From: Curtobacterium ammoniigenes NBRC 101786 | GTDB lineage: Bacteria; Actinomycetota; Actinomycetes; Actinomycetales; Microbacteriaceae | DNA length: 64,000 bases | NCBI RefSeq assembly: GCF_001571045.1 | Contig: NZ_BCSV01000003.1 | Location: forward strand, 124,001 to 188,000 | Direction: 5' to 3' | Part shown: positions 1-9,768 of the stretch, piece after piece | Numbering within the stretch: the first letter of the stretch is position 1 | How the letters are laid out: each line of letters opens with the position of its first letter | Made by a program: the position numbers and the translations under genes | Notes under the pieces: generated by a model | Seen by the model: only the letters and a program-made list of their open reading frames with translations | What the model was told of the DNA's origin: nothing | The model's database searches: none

Positions 1-557
1 CCGACAGCGATCACGAGCTTGATGACGAAGTTGTAGTACGACTTTGCATCGACGATCGAGACGTCTTGTTTCGAGACGAAGCTTCCGAGGATGCCGACGA
101 TGTGCGGCAGAACGTACCAGCCCGCGAAACAGCCGCCGAGGAACAGCGGGATCGCCGACCCGAGGAAACCGATGGCGTAATTGCGCTCCTTCCGCACGAG
201 CGCAGGCACGACGAACGCCCAAATCTGATACAGCCAGACCGGACTGGCGATGATCACGCCGACGGTGACAGCGATCTCGAGCCGCAGGTCGAAGGCGCCC
301 GTGATCACCGGGAAGTTCAGCTCGGCGGTGTGACCGCCCTCGGAATGCGCCAGGGCCGTGACCGGGGCTCGGAGTCGGTCGAGCACCCACGGTGTGACGA
401 ACCAGCCGGCCACCGCGCCGATCGCCACCGCGATGACGGCGCGGAACATGCGCTTGCGGAACTCGACCAGGTGCGCTCCGAGTGACATGCGTCCTTCGGG
501 ATCCTGGCGGGATCGTCCGGAGCGGCCCGGGCCCTTGCGCGGGGTCGTCGTGGCCAT
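1..557 (-). CDS. tatC: Sec-independent protein translocase TatC (C-terminal part cut by window edge)
   Basis: TatC is the membrane receptor of the twin-arginine translocase and recognises RR signal peptides of folded exported proteins. The first 185 residues are visible. The family motif near the N-terminus (LGAHLVEFRKR, residues 26-36) is present. The first membrane segment is at about 38-58, and the conserved YQIWAFVVPAL stretch is at about 110-120. The ATG is chosen because it gives the usual N-terminus and has a TAGACT hexamer 7 bases upstream. pafC ends 15 bases before it, leaving no room for tatA, which usually sits between pafC and tatC. TatA must be encoded elsewhere. The rest of the gene lies outside the window. 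Confidence 0.95.
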   Translation of the reverse strand, partial: MATTTPRKGPGRSGRSRQDPEGRMSLGAHLVEFRKRMFRAVIAVAIGAVAGWFVTPWVLDRLRAPVTALAHSEGGHTAELNFPVITGAFDLRLEIAVTVGVIIASPVWLYQIWAFVVPALVRKERNYAIGFLGSAIPLFLGGCFAGWYVLPHIVGILGSFVSKQDVSIVDAKSYYNFVIKLVIAV

Positions 558-564
558 GTGCGGC

Positions 565-570
565 AGTCTA
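565..570 (-). promoter_or_regulatory. Putative -10 element for leaderless tatC transcript
   Basis: TAGACT lies 7 bases before the tatC ATG, in the short gap after pafC. Transcription from it would begin at or next to the start codon. tatC can also be read from the upstream pafB promoter. Confidence 0.4.
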
Positions 571-572
571 CG

Positions 573-1568
573 TCACGCGGTTCGTGAGGACGATGCCGTG
601 TTCGCGGCGAGCGCGTTCTCCGCGAACACGCGCACAGCGGCCCGTGCTGCTGGCGGATCGAGCACGACCGCGCGCCCCGGCAGCCCTGCGACGAGGCGGG
701 TGACACCGTCGAATCCTGCGGAGGCCGCAAGACGGATCCGGACGCGACCGGCGCCATCCGGCGCGTCCGCGGTGTCCGCGAGGTAGTCCGCGACCAGCGG
801 AAGCGATGACGAATCCAGCTCGACGGTGACGATGATGTCGTCCGCCGAGCGCTGGAACAGCGTGTCCGGGATCGCGCGCGCCTCGGTGTGGGGCTCGGCC
901 GGCCGGTCATCGACGGCGACCTCGGACATCCGGTCCAGGCGGAAGGTGCGGAGCGCTGCCCGGTCGAGATCCCAGGCGCGGAGGTACCAGTCTGCGTCGA
1001 TGGACTCGACGCGGAGCGGGTCGACGGTCCGGACGCCACCCTGCGAGCGCGGTCCGGCGTATTCGAATCGCAGGCCGTGCCCCGTGCTCATCGCCCTCCG
1101 GATCACCGCCAGGGTGGCGTCGTGCTCATCCCGTCCGACCGCGACGTTCGCCGCGCGGCCTCCTGCCCCTCTGGTGAGCTTCGTCATCAGCGCTCGGATC
1201 GCCTCGCCATCGCCGGCCTCGGGGAGCGCCGAAAGGTACTGCAGGCCTGCGATCAGCGCCGACGCCTCTCGAGCAGAAAGCCGGGGCGCGTCGTCGATCG
1301 CAACGAGGTTCGTCAGGACGATCATGTCGTTCTGCTCGAAATCGTCCCACGCGATGTCGAACAGGTCGCCGTGCTGGTACTGGAGGGTCTCCCCCGGCAC
1401 GCCGGAGACGGCGATCAACTCGACCGCGCGGCGAATGCGGGCGGCGGGAACGCCGAAATGGCGTGCCGCCTCAGCCACCGACACGCGCTCGTGGTCGATC
1501 AGATATGGGACGAGGGCGAGGAGGAAGGTCAGCTTGTCCTGAGCCTGCATCGGCTGACTATCGCTCAT
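573..1568 (-). CDS. pafC: PafC, WYL-domain transcriptional regulator
   Basis: PafC forms with PafB a DNA-binding activator of a LexA/RecA-independent DNA damage response in actinobacteria. The protein is 331 residues. A winged-helix-like N-terminal part covers about residues 1-70. The WYL module contains the diagnostic W-Y-L (residues 194-196) followed by an arginine-rich strand ending RLDRM, and a WCX-type C-terminal part follows. The start ATG overlaps the pafB stop by four bases (ATGA), so the two subunits are translationally coupled, as expected for partners in a complex. Despite the name, this regulator works independently of the proteasome in the species where it has been studied. Confidence 0.93.
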   Translation of the reverse strand: MSDSQPMQAQDKLTFLLALVPYLIDHERVSVAEAARHFGVPAARIRRAVELIAVSGVPGETLQYQHGDLFDIAWDDFEQNDMIVLTNLVAIDDAPRLSAREASALIAGLQYLSALPEAGDGEAIRALMTKLTRGAGGRAANVAVGRDEHDATLAVIRRAMSTGHGLRFEYAGPRSQGGVRTVDPLRVESIDADWYLRAWDLDRAALRTFRLDRMSEVAVDDRPAEPHTEARAIPDTLFQRSADDIIVTVELDSSSLPLVADYLADTADAPDGAGRVRIRLAASAGFDGVTRLVAGLPGRAVVLDPPAARAAVRVFAENALAANTASSSRTA

Positions 1569-2584
1569 GCGGCATCATCTGTCTGGGCGTGATCGGCGGC
1601 GAGCCGGCGGAATCGGCTGACGAGCCGCTGACGGATCTCGGCGGGTTCGATGACGCGGAGTTCTGCGCCGAACGATGCGAGCTCTTCGACGAGGATCTGC
1701 GGGTCGACGTAATGCACGACCAGCGCGCCGTCCGAGCGCACGGCGGTCCCACGACGCCGGCCGAGTCGGCGTTCGGCGTCCGAGCCGGGCGTTGTCGCGA
1801 CGGTGACGGTTCGCTCGCCCCACAGGCGGTCGAGTTCCGCCAGCGCTCGCTCAGCGGCCCCGGCAGGAGCGACGTGCTTGCCTGCCTCGACCATCCGAAC
1901 CGGGCCGACGATCCGGGAGAGGAGATAGTTCTTCGTTTGCCCAGTCGAGAATTCGAGCGCGGAGAGCATCCAGCGCCCGGCGTGCTGAATCAGTGCCAAC
2001 GGCGCCACGAAGCGGTCGCGCGGTTCGTCGTGACCCGGGGTGATGTACGCGAATCGGACGGCGCCGCTGCGATCGAGCGCATCGCGCAGCGGCTCGAACG
2101 CTGCGTCGCGCGCGCGGAGGCGGGGCGCGTAGGCGGCGATCGCGTCGTCGTCGGCGTCAGGGTCGGCGCCGATGGACCGCACCTTGAGGAGGGCGCGCCG
2201 TGACTCTGCAGAGAGCGAGCCTTCGCGCCACGCCATCGCTGCGAGCGAGAGGAGCGCCGAGTCGTCCGGGGTGAATCGGATGTCGTCGGGGAGGTTGTAC
2301 TCACCTTTCGGGATCCGGTATCGGAGCGTCTGGTTGTTTCCGGAGGACCCTGGCGTCTCGATGGTCTCGAGTGGTATCCCGAGTTCCCGGATATCGTCCT
2401 TGTCGCGTTCGAACTGGCGCTCGAGTGAGGCGTTGTCGCCGCTGCGAGACCAGCGTTGGCGATAGCCCTGGACGTTCGCGAGGATGTCGGTCTTCGTCAG
2501 CCCTGATTCTGTCGAGAGCAGCGCGAGCACCAGGCTGAAGAGGCGCTCTTCAGCGGGAATTCGGGGGGCTCGGGCGGCGGGCAC
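1565..2584 (-). CDS. pafB: PafB, WYL-domain transcriptional regulator
   Basis: This is the partner of PafC, 339 residues. The N-terminal helix-turn-helix (about residues 10-75) reads like a DeoR/WYL regulator, with a conserved LERQFERDKDDIRELG helix (54-69). The WYL-equivalent block lies at about 201-225 and ends NYLLSRI, so it departs from a strict W-Y-L. The GTG start is supported by a TAGGAT hexamer 6 bases upstream. The gene directly upstream is an FKBP-type lipoprotein. In many actinobacteria pafA and the proteasome genes lie close by in this direction, and none is present here. Confidence 0.92.
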   Translation of the reverse strand: MPAARAPRIPAEERLFSLVLALLSTESGLTKTDILANVQGYRQRWSRSGDNASLERQFERDKDDIRELGIPLETIETPGSSGNNQTLRYRIPKGEYNLPDDIRFTPDDSALLSLAAMAWREGSLSAESRRALLKVRSIGADPDADDDAIAAYAPRLRARDAAFEPLRDALDRSGAVRFAYITPGHDEPRDRFVAPLALIQHAGRWMLSALEFSTGQTKNYLLSRIVGPVRMVEAGKHVAPAGAAERALAELDRLWGERTVTVATTPGSDAERRLGRRRGTAVRSDGALVVHYVDPQILVEELASFGAELRVIEPAEIRQRLVSRFRRLAADHAQTDDAA

Positions 2585-2590
2585 GTGCCG

Positions 2591-2596
2591 ATCCTA
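2591..2596 (-). promoter_or_regulatory. Putative -10 element for leaderless pafBC transcript
   Basis: TAGGAT ends 6 bases before the pafB GTG. No Shine-Dalgarno sequence lies in between, so initiation on a leaderless mRNA is likely. Confidence 0.45.
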
Positions 2597-2691
2597 ACGG
2601 CCGACGGGCCGGGCATCCGTCGGTGTGCGCGGGCCGCGCACGAGTCGGCAGCCGCTGCAGGTGTGGAGGCGTGGCCCGGTGATGTGGGTAC

Positions 2692-3609
2692 TCAGTGCGG
2701 CATCACGCCGAGGATGTCGAACACGTATGCGTAGGTCGTGCCTCCCGAAGGGATGATCGCGAGCACCTGGTCTCCGACCTGATGGCCGACGATCGCGGCA
2801 CGGATCTGGGTGGGCACCTGTCCGCTGCCGTTCAGCGGAACGCTGAGCGCACCGGACCCGTCGGTCCAGGTGGAGCCGCTGACCGTGGAGTCGGCCTCCC
2901 AGGTCACGGCGGTGTACTTGATGACCGCGGTGTCCTTCGTGGTGATTGCCGGTCCGCGTCCCTTGCGCAGTAGGTGGTACGAGTTCGTGGTCGGTGCCGG
3001 CGATGAGGGAACCGAGATACCCGGGGCGCCGTCGGGTGCGAGCACGACAGTCGGCATGCCGTCATCGGCGACCTGTGGGGTGCCGGTCGCACGCGATGGG
3101 AAGCCGTCCGTGATGTCGGCGATGACGACGACGGCGCTCTGGTTGCCGGAGCCCGTCGCGCCGGTTCCGGACACCGCCGCCGCGGTGGTCACGATCGCGA
3201 GACGGTCACCGACACGGGAGCAGTTGAGTGCTCGGCCGATGGCGCCGGCATTTTTGGAGTCCACCGCGATGGGTGTCGTCTGGCCCTTGTAGCCGCTGGT
3301 TCCTTCCACCTTGCCCGTTGCGCCGCTCACGATCGTGTATTCGATGACGGCGGGCGATCCGTCGGTGAGGACACGGCCGGATCCGGCATGCAGCACGCTC
3401 ACCTCGGTGTGGCTGGTGCGCAGCGGCGACGGCACGCTCACCGTGGGCTTCTTGCCGATCGGTCCGGAGGCGCTCACTGCGTCCGATGCCGACCCGGACG
3501 CGGGCGCGTGGCAGGAACTCGCAGACGGTCCGGCCTCGTTCGAGGAGCAGGCGGCGAGCGACGCGGCGACGGCGGCAGCGATCAGGAGCGCGGAAGCGAT
3601 ACGGCGCAC
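2692..3609 (-). CDS. FKBP-type peptidyl-prolyl isomerase-like lipoprotein
   Basis: This predicted secreted lipoprotein of 305 residues has a hydrophobic signal peptide ending in the lipobox SLAAC, with lipidated Cys21. After a Ser/Ala-rich linker come two FKBP-like modules. The first (about residues 60-160) is divergent. The second (about 210-305) keeps the strands IKYTAVTWE and VGDQVLAIIPSGG of the family. The usual aromatic active-site residues are poorly preserved, so isomerase activity is uncertain and a chaperone role is possible. The GTG start places the signal peptide at the N-terminus. Longer upstream extensions in this frame have no signal-peptide logic. An FKBP gene beside pafB is common in Micrococcales. 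Confidence 0.82.
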   Translation of the reverse strand: MRRIASALLIAAAVAASLAACSSNEAGPSASSCHAPASGSASDAVSASGPIGKKPTVSVPSPLRTSHTEVSVLHAGSGRVLTDGSPAVIEYTIVSGATGKVEGTSGYKGQTTPIAVDSKNAGAIGRALNCSRVGDRLAIVTTAAAVSGTGATGSGNQSAVVVIADITDGFPSRATGTPQVADDGMPTVVLAPDGAPGISVPSSPAPTTNSYHLLRKGRGPAITTKDTAVIKYTAVTWEADSTVSGSTWTDGSGALSVPLNGSGQVPTQIRAAIVGHQVGDQVLAIIPSGGTTYAYVFDILGVMPH

Positions 3610-3710
3610 GGGGCTCTCTTCGTCTCGGAGTGCGTACGGGGGCGGCCGCTGCGGGCGCGCCGCGGTCGGCAGGTGCTCGAACGCCTCGGGGCGCGGCACC
3701 GCGGGGTAGC

Positions 3711-5470
<1,760 letters not shown>

Positions 5471-5478
5471 GGGCTCCG

Positions 5479-5484
5479 ATCCTA
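5479..5484 (-). promoter_or_regulatory. Putative -10 element for HAD-trmI transcript
   Basis: TAGGAT lies 8 bases before the GTG start, consistent with a leaderless message. A GGAG sequence also lies 3-6 bases before the start, so leadered initiation cannot be excluded. Confidence 0.4.
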
Positions 5485-5544
5485 CCGGGGAGCCCGAGGT
5501 CCTATTGTGGATGCCTGTCCGAGTTCCTTGAGGAGGTCGCCTCG

Positions 5545-6456
5545 GTGCCACAGCATTCTCCGTTCAACGACGGGCGCCTGCTCGTCGTCGCGTTCGAGGG
5601 CTGGAACGATGCGGGCGAAGCGGCCAGCGGGCTCGCCCGTCGCATCGTCGACGCACTGGGCCTGTCGGAACTCCGCGAGCTCGATGGTGAGCGGTACGTG
5701 GACTACCAGTTCAACCGACCGTCCGTCGGGACGACGGATGACGGGGAACGCGGCATCATCTGGCCCCGCATCGTCTGGTACGGCCCGGAGTCGTCCGGGG
5801 CGCTCGTGACAGGAGCCGGCGGCTCGACGGTCGCCCGTGACGTGCACGTGCTCGTCGGTCCCGAACCGTCACGGACCTGGCGCGGCTTCTCGGCGGAGAT
5901 CCTCGACCTGATCGACGTGCACGGAATCGACGCCGTCGTGTTCGTCGGGGCGATGCTCGCCGACGTCCCGCACACGCGCCCGATCTCGGTCTACGTGTCC
6001 AGCGACAACGCCGGCGTGCGCGCAGCGTACGAGGTCGAGCGCTCGAACTACGAGGGCCCGACCGGCATCCTCGGCGTGCTCAGCGACGTCGTCGATCGGT
6101 CCGGCATTCCGACGATCTCGCTGTGGGCCTCCGTTCCGCACTATGTCCACAACGCGCCGTCCCCGAAAGCGACACTCTCACTGCTCGACAAGATCGAGAG
6201 CCTCACGGACGTGACCGTGCCCCGGGGCTCCCTCGTCGACGACGCGGCCGAGTGGGAAGAGGGCATCGACGCGCTTGCCGCCGATGACGAGGACATGGCC
6301 AGCTACATCGGTCAGCTCGAGCAGGCACGCGACACGGTGGACTCGCCAGAAGCATCCGGTGACGCCATCGCGCAGGAGTTCGAGCAGTATCTGCGTCGCC
6401 GTGACGGCAAGGACGGCGGCGCAGCAGGCGAAGGGCCGTGGCGGCCGCAGCAGTAG
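5545..6456 (+). CDS. PAC2 family protein (proteasome assembly chaperone-like fold)
   Basis: This cytoplasmic protein of 303 residues belongs to the PAC2 family, which is widespread in actinobacteria and of unknown bacterial function. Family hallmarks are the opening LLVVAFEGWNDAGEAASGLA, the segment IDAVVFVGAMLADVPHTRP and VPHYVHNAPSPKATLSLL. The GTG start follows a strong AGGAGG site at 5531-5536 with 8-base spacing. In M. tuberculosis the PAC2 gene Rv2125 sits between trmI and mshC, the same order as here. The acidic C-terminal tail ends in a low-complexity stretch. The name does not imply a proteasome here, because no proteasome gene is present in this locus. Confidence 0.88.
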   Translation: MPQHSPFNDGRLLVVAFEGWNDAGEAASGLARRIVDALGLSELRELDGERYVDYQFNRPSVGTTDDGERGIIWPRIVWYGPESSGALVTGAGGSTVARDVHVLVGPEPSRTWRGFSAEILDLIDVHGIDAVVFVGAMLADVPHTRPISVYVSSDNAGVRAAYEVERSNYEGPTGILGVLSDVVDRSGIPTISLWASVPHYVHNAPSPKATLSLLDKIESLTDVTVPRGSLVDDAAEWEEGIDALAADDEDMASYIGQLEQARDTVDSPEASGDAIAQEFEQYLRRRDGKDGGAAGEGPWRPQQ

Positions 6457-6545
6457 CGGACGGAGCGAGCGCCGTCGGAGGCTGTTCAGCAGGCAGAATG
6501 CTGCACGAGACAGGATGCTGGACGGCACCGGGGGAAGCAGCGGTC

Positions 6546-7802
6546 TTAGTCGATCCGGATGCCGAGGAGCGCGTCGATCACGGCCACCAGCGACGGTGTT
6601 GCTGCGACGCCCGCGGCGATCGCGGCATCGACCGCGGCGATTGCGCCCGGTGTGTCCAGATCGTCCGCAATGCGTCCGCGAATGCGTGCAATGGCTTCGG
6701 TGCCTTCGCTGGTGGCCTCCGCGGAGGACACCTGCGGCGCGGAGCGGGCCCATTCGTCCCACCGGGCGAGGCGTCGCTCGGCGCTGATCCGCTCGGCGTC
6801 GAACCATTCCCAATCGTCTGAATACTTGTGGGCGAGCAGTGCGAGGCGGATCACGCGCGCGTCGACGCCGTCATTCAGCAGGCCTCGGACGGTCACGAGG
6901 TTTCCCAGGGACTTGGAGATCTTCTCCCCCTGATAAGCGACCATCCCGGTGTGGACGTACGCGCGGGCGAGCGGGGCGTGCGCGAGCGCTGCAGTGTGAC
7001 CAGCGCTCATCTCGTGGTGCGGGAAGATCAGATCGCTGCCGCCGCCCTGGACCGAGATCGGCGCGCCGAGCCGGTCCCCTGCGATCACCGAGCACTCGAT
7101 GTGCCAGCCGGGTCGCCCCTCACCGACGGTGCTCTCCCAGCTCGGCTCGCCGGTGCGTGCGGCCCGCCAGAGCAGTGGGTCGAGCGGGTCGCGTTTCCCG
7201 GGTCGGTCGGGGTCGCCGCCGCGCTCTGCACTGAGTCGCAGCATGGTCTCGGCGTCGAGCCGGCTCTCACGTCCGAGCGACCAGGCCGAGTTCGGCTGGC
7301 GGACGTCGAAGTAGATGTCGTCGTCGCGCGCGTCGGAGGTGGGCACCCGGTACGCCGCGCCGCTCTCGAGCAGGTACGCGACGGCCTCCCCGATGCGTTG
7401 CACTTCATCGGTCACGGCAACGTAGTGGTCCGGCGGCAGGATGCGCAGCGCTTCCATGTCGGAACGGAAGAGATCGATCTGCTCGTCGGCGAGATCGCGC
7501 CACGGCACCCCGTCTCGTGCGGCCCGCTCGAGGAGGGGGTCGTCGACGTCGGTGACGTTCTGTGCGTACTCGACGTCGAGTCCGGCGTCGCGCCACGCCC
7601 GCTGGAGCGAGTCGAAGGCGAGGTAGGTCGTGGCGTGCCCCAGATGCGTCGCGTCGTAGGGGGTGATACCGCAGACGTAGAGCGTCGCTGTTTCCTCGCC
7701 CTCGGCCGGGTCGACGGTGCGTCCGGTGGCCGTGTCACGCACGCGGGGGCGCCGGCCACCTTCCGGAGCAGTCGGGAGCTCCGGAGCGGACCACGCTCTC
7801 AC
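6546..7802 (-). CDS. mshC: L-cysteine:1D-myo-inosityl 2-amino-2-deoxy-alpha-D-glucopyranoside ligase MshC
   Basis: MshC performs the ATP-dependent cysteine ligation step of mycothiol synthesis. It is 418 residues and is related to cysteinyl-tRNA synthetase but shorter. Zinc ligand Cys44 lies in LYVCGITPYD. The HIGH motif is HLGH (53-56), the second zinc site is GWHIECS (Cys237) with HHE (262-264), and the KMSKS motif is KISKS (294-298). The N-terminus MRAWSAPE is family-typical and fixes the GTG start. That GTG overlaps the stop of a predicted small gene upstream (GTGA), so translation may be coupled to it. The presence of mshC implies a mycothiol-using actinobacterium. Confidence 0.95.
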   Translation of the reverse strand: MRAWSAPELPTAPEGGRRPRVRDTATGRTVDPAEGEETATLYVCGITPYDATHLGHATTYLAFDSLQRAWRDAGLDVEYAQNVTDVDDPLLERAARDGVPWRDLADEQIDLFRSDMEALRILPPDHYVAVTDEVQRIGEAVAYLLESGAAYRVPTSDARDDDIYFDVRQPNSAWSLGRESRLDAETMLRLSAERGGDPDRPGKRDPLDPLLWRAARTGEPSWESTVGEGRPGWHIECSVIAGDRLGAPISVQGGGSDLIFPHHEMSAGHTAALAHAPLARAYVHTGMVAYQGEKISKSLGNLVTVRGLLNDGVDARVIRLALLAHKYSDDWEWFDAERISAERRLARWDEWARSAPQVSSAEATSEGTEAIARIRGRIADDLDTPGAIAAVDAAIAAGVAATPSLVAVIDALLGIRID

Positions 7803-7981
7803 GCGGCGGCCTGAACGACGAGTCCGTTGCGAACCGCGCCCGCAACAGTGCTGGTCGGATCGTTCAGACGGGAGGCTCCGGGTCGCATTGCTCTATCGTC
7901 CCACCTGGTGACGATGTCGGTCCGCGGCGCGCTGTCCATGACCTGCGGCGGCAGGATCCCGCGCTCGGGTTCGTCGCTCAA
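7799..7981 (-). CDS. Predicted 60-residue small protein between M20 peptidase and mshC
   Basis: I do not recognise this protein. It would start at a TTG overlapping the M20 peptidase stop (TTGA) and end overlapping the mshC start (GTGA), so it exactly bridges two coupled genes. Codons in the first half are strongly G/C-ending like real genes here. The peptide is hydrophilic with a charged centre (TRWDDRAMRPGASRLNDP) and a hydrophobic end. A shorter version from an internal ATG would have 46 residues. It has no cysteine, signal peptide or membrane segment. It could be a true small protein or a coupling leader for mshC. Confidence 0.5.
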   Translation of the reverse strand: MSDEPERGILPPQVMDSAPRTDIVTRWDDRAMRPGASRLNDPTSTVAGAVRNGLVVQAAA

Positions 7982-9285
7982 TACTCGGCGAGGAGATCCG
8001 CGAGCACGCTCCGGCCGAACGCGAGCGCGGACAGCGGGATGCGTTCGTCGACGCCGTGGAACAGTGCCGGGAAGTCGATCGTCTCGGGCAGAAGCATTGG
8101 GACGAACCCGTACCCGGCGATTCCGAGCCGCGAAAGGGCCTTGTTGTCCGTCCCTCCCGACAGCAGGTACGGGAGCACGGGTGCGCCGGGGTCGTGGCGC
8201 TGGAGCGCGCTGGTCATCGCGGTCACCAGCGCCCCGTCGGTCGGCTGCTCCAATCCGATGTCCTGCAAGACGACTTCGACCGTGACGTCGGGACCGGCGA
8301 GCTCGCGGACCTCGGCCAGCACGTATGCCTCGTCGCCCGGCAGGCACCTGATGTCGATCAATGCCTCCGCGCTGTCGGGGATCACGTTCTGCTTGTAGCC
8401 CGCCCGCAGGACGGTCGGGTTACTCGTCGTGTGGAGCGCCGCTGTGATGAACCGGCTTGCGGACCCCGTCGCCAGTGCGATCGCGTCCGGACCCGCCTGC
8501 TCGGGGTCGACGCCGAGCACCTGCGCGATCGCATCGATCATCGCGGTGGTCGTGGGCGACATGCGGACAGGCCAGTCGCGAGAACCGATCCGGGCGACGG
8601 CGGCGGCGACCTTCGTGACCGCGTTGTCGAACACGCGATGGGATCCGTGCGCGGCCACACCTGTGGCGTGGAGGCGGAGCCAGAGCAGCGCCTTCTCCCC
8701 GGTCTGCAGCAGATACGCCCGCGTTCCGCCGAGCGTGACGGAGTAGCCGCCGACCTCGCTGATCGCTTCCGTGGCGCCATCGAAGAGGTCTGGCCGGGTT
8801 GTCACGACGTGCTGGGCACCGAGGACACCCCCGGCCTCTTCGTCGGCGAAGAACGCGATGACAAGGTCGCGCTCCGGTGCACCCTGTCGCTCGATCACGT
8901 CTTGGAGGGCGGTGAGCATCATCGCGTCCATGTTCTTCATGTCGACAGCGCCGCGACCCCAGAGGGCATCGTCCTTGATGACCCCGCCGAACGGGTCGAC
9001 CGACCAGTTCGCCGGGTCGGCCGGGACGACGTCGAGGTGTCCGTGCACGACGAGCGCGGGCTTGTCCCGGTTCCGCCCGGCAACGCGCGCGACGACACTT
9101 GTCCGACCCGGCTCCGATTCGATCGTCTCGGGCCGAAGGCCAAGATCGCGGAGCGCACGTGCCACGTAGTCGGCCGCCTCGGCCTCACCAGCGGAACGCC
9201 CCTCTCCAAAGTTCGTCGTGTCGAACCGAATGAGGTCACGGGCGATAACGGCGGTCTGCTCAAGGGCAGCGAGGGCTTCGGACAT
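7978..9285 (-). CDS. M20-family zinc metallopeptidase / amidohydrolase
   Basis: This is a cytoplasmic dizinc hydrolase of 435 residues in the ArgE/DapE/CPG2 family. Metal ligands are His83 in HGHLDVVP (81-88) and the Asp in GRGAVDMK (110-117). The Glu-Glu pair is in ADEEAGG (147-153). A dimerisation lid follows at about 200-310, and the late metal-binding His lies near the C-terminus in PALFHGVDE. Substrates in the family are dipeptides or N-acyl amino acids, and the specificity here is not predictable. The ATG start has TAGCGT 6 bases upstream and no Shine-Dalgarno sequence. The small gene and mshC follow on the same strand. Confidence 0.9.
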   Translation of the reverse strand: MSEALAALEQTAVIARDLIRFDTTNFGEGRSAGEAEAADYVARALRDLGLRPETIESEPGRTSVVARVAGRNRDKPALVVHGHLDVVPADPANWSVDPFGGVIKDDALWGRGAVDMKNMDAMMLTALQDVIERQGAPERDLVIAFFADEEAGGVLGAQHVVTTRPDLFDGATEAISEVGGYSVTLGGTRAYLLQTGEKALLWLRLHATGVAAHGSHRVFDNAVTKVAAAVARIGSRDWPVRMSPTTTAMIDAIAQVLGVDPEQAGPDAIALATGSASRFITAALHTTSNPTVLRAGYKQNVIPDSAEALIDIRCLPGDEAYVLAEVRELAGPDVTVEVVLQDIGLEQPTDGALVTAMTSALQRHDPGAPVLPYLLSGGTDNKALSRLGIAGYGFVPMLLPETIDFPALFHGVDERIPLSALAFGRSVLADLLAEY

Positions 9286-9291
9286 ACCGCA

Positions 9292-9297
9292 ACGCTA
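9292..9297 (-). promoter_or_regulatory. Putative -10 element for leaderless M20 peptidase transcript
   Basis: TAGCGT ends 6 bases before the ATG. It may drive the whole peptidase, small gene and mshC unit. Confidence 0.45.
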
Positions 9298-9404
9298 GTC
9301 GGCGCCAGCCGCCCGCCGGGCACGCGCGGTCCAGCTGTGGACCGACCCGACGGTCGGTCTCTGTGGAGGGGGCCACCGTGCGCTGAGGGTGCGCCGAACC
9401 GTGC

Positions 9405-9410
9405 TAGTGT
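9405..9410 (+). promoter_or_regulatory. Possible -10 element for tRNA-Leu
   Basis: TAGTGT within GTGCTAGTGTTC lies about 55 bases upstream of the tRNA, a plausible position for its promoter. No clear -35 element is seen. Confidence 0.25.
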
Positions 9411-9464
9411 TCTTCACCGGCAGGAACGCCGCCGGAAACGGCTGGTCACGTGCCACACCTGATT

Positions 9465-9550
9465 GTCCGGGTGGCGGAATAGGTAGACGCGCTAGCTTGA
9501 GGTGCTAGTGCCCGTATTAGGGCGTGGGGGTTCAAGTCCCCCCTCGGACA
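9465..9550 (+). tRNA. tRNA-Leu (anticodon GAG, decodes CTC/CTT)
   Basis: A complete 86-base cloverleaf can be folded. The acceptor stem is GTCCGGG with CTCGGAC (one G:U pair) plus discriminator A. The D arm lies in GGCGGAATAGGTAGACGC. The anticodon stem CTAGC/GCTAG encloses the loop TTGAGGT, with GAG at positions 34-36. A long class II variable arm and the T arm GGGGG-TTCAAGT-CCCCC follow. CCA is not encoded. A strong hairpin follows immediately. No integrase or 3'-end duplication is seen nearby, so it is not acting as an attachment site here. Confidence 0.96.
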
Positions 9551-9555
9551 CGGAT

Positions 9556-9590
9556 AACGGCGGGTTGATCACAACGATCAACCCGCCGTT
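9556..9590 (+). terminator. Intrinsic terminator hairpin after tRNA-Leu
   Basis: A perfect 15-base-pair inverted repeat (9556-9570 with 9576-9590) with a five-base ACAAC loop starts five bases after the tRNA. A weak T-rich run TTTGCGTTGTAT overlaps its end. Confidence 0.85.
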
Positions 9591-9604
9591 TGCGTTGTAT
9601 GACC

Positions 9605-9700
9605 CGGACCGGCCGCCCGCACCGCCATCAGACCGGTCCGGACCGCCCGCCGGCACCGCATCAGACCGGTCCGGACCGGCCGCACCGCCATCAGACCGCC
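9605..9700. repeat. Degenerate tandem repeat of about 30-33 bp with an internal palindrome
   Basis: The core CATCAGACCGGTCCGGACCG occurs at 9626-9645 and 9659-9678, and its first ten bases recur at 9689. Each full copy contains the perfect 12-base palindrome CGGTCCGGACCG. Flanking C/G-rich linkers are also similar. The array sits between the tRNA terminator and the terminator of the NADH dehydrogenase gene, and nothing else is visible in this gap. Confidence 0.75.
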
Positions 9701-9768
9701 CGGTCTGCACCGCCCCGGACCGGCTCCCACCAGCCCGGAGCGGCGCGGCCCAAGAGCCGCGCGGACCC

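Noticed and set aside
7803-7977. A T-box or other riboswitch upstream of mshC
   Set aside because: No T-box bulge sequence or conserved riboswitch fold could be made out, and the stretch is better explained by the small coupled gene.
9465-9550. tRNA-Leu as an integration site
   Set aside because: No integrase, duplicated tRNA end or foreign-looking genes are present on either side.
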